From Ktedonobacteraceae bacterium (lineage in GTDB: Bacteria; Chloroflexota; Ktedonobacteria; Ktedonobacterales; Ktedonobacteraceae): a stretch of 6,942 bases of DNA. Shown here piece by piece: positions 5,626 through 6,942 of the stretch (position 1 is its first letter; each line of letters begins with the position of its first letter). Location: the NCBI GenBank assembly GCA_017354095.1, contig JAFMRP010000130.1:1-6942 (forward strand), in the 5' to 3' direction. The position numbers were made by a program, and so were the translations under genes. The notes beneath the pieces are model-generated. The model was given only the letters and a program-made list of their open reading frames with translations. It was not told the DNA's origin and did not search any database.

Positions 5626-6600
5626 CCAAGACACCTCAGACATATGGAATCATTCTGATGGATTCGGAAGTAACGTCAATGCATATCGTCGAGCTGAAAT
5701 CTTCAACGGCTCATAGTGGCCCTCTCGATGGCGACGATGCTTCTCTCTATCATACAGAAGGGGGTGCTGGCGGCTCCTTGCCTGGGGGAACCTTGCTCAA
5801 GGACCTCGGCATCTGTTTTGAGCAACGCATACGTCGTCTCAATGAGCTGACCAGCGACTCGACCAATAATACGGATCTTTCCTGTCCGCTCGCCAGTGCG
5901 TGGATTCACCGGACATTTGGCTTGAACGAGCCGCTCGTAGAGCTTGGCCCACTCTGTATCACGAGCAATCAGTCCAGTGACAATGAGATACATCATTTGC
6001 TTCATCGTGCGAGTGCCTCCGTGCGTTTGCTTGGCCGAATCCAATGTTGAACCAGATTGTTTCACGGTGGGAGACCAGCCGCAATACGATTTGAGGCTGC
6101 CTGCATTGGGAAAATTCTCAATAGTGCCAATAGCCGCCAGGATCGTCGCCGTTTGGACCGGACCAATCCCAGGCGATTGTACGATTTGTCCTTCCCGTGA
6201 ATGTTCAAGGATGACAGTAATCTCCGTCTCTAACTGGGCCATATGTTCCTGCAAGAGACGAAGTTCACGAATAAGCTGGGTTTGTTCGATCAGCAACCCT
6301 CGCTGACGCAGCATATCTTTGGCTCCAATGCTGGAAGCGGCTAGACGCTGAAGTTCAAGCAATTTGCATCTGAGAGTATTCGGGCCTTCCCCGTACCTCC
6401 TGCAGAGCAGAGAGAGAAGCCGTGGCCAAAGCTGCTGGAGTTGGGAAGCGTTCGCGGAGAGCGAGTGCAGTTGGAAGAGTCGGATCTTTGAGGATTTGAG
6501 TGAACTCTGGGAAAAGCTCATCACAGATGGCAATGAGCTTGTTCTTGCGTTGAGTGGCTTCCCGCACCAGTTCATAGCGATGACGAATCAAACCTTTGAG
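5625..6600 (-). mobile_element. IS110-family element, 5'-truncated, inserted in an ISL3 transposase gene
   Basis: The left boundary near 5625 is where the ISL3 protein pattern ends; about 78 bp of non-coding DNA separates it from the transposase stop. The right boundary is the IS6 inverted repeat beginning at 6601. The original 5' end of the IS110 element is missing. IS110 elements lack the usual terminal inverted repeats, so the exact left end cannot be read from this window alone. Confidence 0.6.
5703..6600 (-). pseudogene. IS110-family transposase (RuvC-like recombinase), truncated and frameshifted
   Basis: The minus strand from 6600 reads LKGLIRHRYELVREATQRKN, KLIAICDELFPEFTQILKDP and RFPTPAALATASLSALQEVRG. 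The reading then moves to a second frame, GEGPNTLRCKLLELQRLAAS to the TGA at 5705-5703. The second frame holds a helical region and the Transposase_20 domain with SPGIGPVQTATILAAIGTIE, KSYCGWSPTVKQSGSTLDSA and GGTRTMKQMMYLIV. The frames are reconciled by removing one base in the G4 run at 6389-6392, so this looks like a one-base insertion. The N-terminal DEDD (RuvC-like) nuclease domain, which carries the four acidic residues, is entirely missing because the IS6 element starts at 6601. The transposase is therefore inactive. If it was an IS110-group element, the bridge-RNA region upstream of the gene has also been lost. Confidence 0.85.
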
Positions 6601-6614
6601 GGCTGTGTTGCAAA
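6601..6614 (+). repeat. Terminal inverted repeat of the IS6-family element
   Basis: GGCTGTGTTGCAAA matches the conserved 14-bp end of IS6-family elements at all but one or two positions and lies 42 bp before the transposase start, a normal distance. Confidence 0.75.
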
Positions 6615-6656
6615 AAGGAAGCTGATCGGTCAGAATGGGAACACAAGAGAGTCCCC

Positions 6657-6942
6657 ATGTCAGAGCAGCACCCCTTCACATGGCGCCATTTTGAGGCCGA
6701 AATCATCCTGGTCTGTGTCAGATGGTATTTGCGGTACGCGCTCAGCTCTCGGGACGGAGAAGAACTCATGCAAGAACGGGGACTCTTGGTAGACCATACG
6801 AGGATCTATCGTTGGGTGCAGAGCTACGCCCCTGAGCTTGAGAAGCGGTGTCGTCCTTTCCTCAAAGCCACAAACGACTCCTGGCGGGTCGACGAGACCT
6901 ACGTGAAGGTGAAAGGCGTCTGGATGGACCTCTACCGCGCAG
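6657..6942 (+). CDS. IS6-family transposase, N-terminal 95 residues (runs off the right edge)
   Basis: ATG at 6657 opens a frame reading MSEQHPFTWRHFEAEIILVC, then VRWYLRYALSSRDGEELMQE, RGLLVDHTRIYRWVQSYAPE, LEKRCRPFLKATNDSWRVDE and TYVKVKGVWMDLYRA. The RH(F/Y)xxxIILxxVRWYLRYxLSxRDxEE...ERGLxVDHxTIYRWVQxYAPExEKR pattern and the WRVDETYVKVKG block are diagnostic of IS6/IS26-like DDE transposases. Asp79 is the first catalytic residue; the second Asp and the Glu are off-window. A weak purine-rich ribosome site (AAGAGAG, about 6644-6650) precedes the ATG. Nothing visible is broken, so this may be the youngest and possibly still active element here. It reads outward to the right. Confidence 0.9.
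   Translation, partial: MSEQHPFTWRHFEAEIILVCVRWYLRYALSSRDGEELMQERGLLVDHTRIYRWVQSYAPELEKRCRPFLKATNDSWRVDETYVKVKGVWMDLYRA

Larger units (their letters stand above)
6601..6942 (+). mobile_element. IS6-family insertion sequence, left part
   Basis: The element begins with GGCTGTGTTGCAAA at 6601, close to the terminal repeats of IS26 and IS6100 as remembered (GGCACTGTTGCAAA and GGCTCTGTTGCAAA). The IS110 coding pattern stops exactly at 6600, which fixes the edge. The right repeat and the 8-bp duplication of CCTTTGAG (6593-6600) would be beyond the window. Confidence 0.8.

Noticed and set aside
5622..6306. Plus-strand frames opposite the IS110 gene
   Set aside because: Shadows of the IS110 transposase, whose Transposase_20 motifs are on the minus strand.
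1..6942. CRISPR array, tRNA or rRNA
   Set aside because: No regularly spaced direct repeats, cloverleaf with a TTCGA-type loop, or rRNA-like conserved stretches were seen on either strand.

Overview
The window looks like an insertion-sequence-rich accessory region of a bacterial chromosome or plasmid. One intact regulated gene pair sits among broken genes and at least five transposable-element remnants. Base composition is moderately GC-rich. The mix of ISL3, IS110 and IS6 elements, a MerR fragment and a FAD monooxygenase/TetR pair resembles IS-laden Chloroflexota such as Ktedonobacteria. That taxonomic guess rests only on remembered protein flavour and is tentative.

Layout: (a) 1-~312, minus strand: the start of an ISL3-family transposase that leaves the window on the left. 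It appears to have inserted into (b) 271-1796, minus strand: a DDE transposase in two overlapping frames joined at an A7C tract, whose C-terminus is replaced by the ISL3 end. (c) 1887-3233, minus strand: an intact FAD-dependent monooxygenase of the p-hydroxybenzoate hydroxylase fold. (d) 3234-3474: a divergent control region with three palindromic operators and a near-consensus promoter. (e) 3475-4062, plus strand: an intact TetR-family repressor. (f) 4307-4589, plus: a MerR-family remnant with two frameshifts and no N-terminus. (g) 4694-5300, plus: a decayed operon with a DNA-binding (HTH) protein and a short overlapping ORF. (h) 5450-~5625, plus: the N-terminus of a second ISL3 transposase, cut off by (i) ~5625-6600, minus: an IS110-family element, 5'-truncated and frameshifted. 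That element is itself cut by (j) 6601-6942, plus: an IS6-family element with a visible terminal inverted repeat and the first 95 residues of its transposase.

The functional core is c-d-e. The repressor probably controls itself and the divergent monooxygenase through the three operators; the cue and the substrate cannot be told from sequence. The rest is a nested transposon graveyard. The points most worth checking are the operator architecture, the two in-frame slippery heptamers (A_AAA_AAC and A_AAA_AAG) in adjacent transposase genes, and the unrecognised HTH gene remnant.
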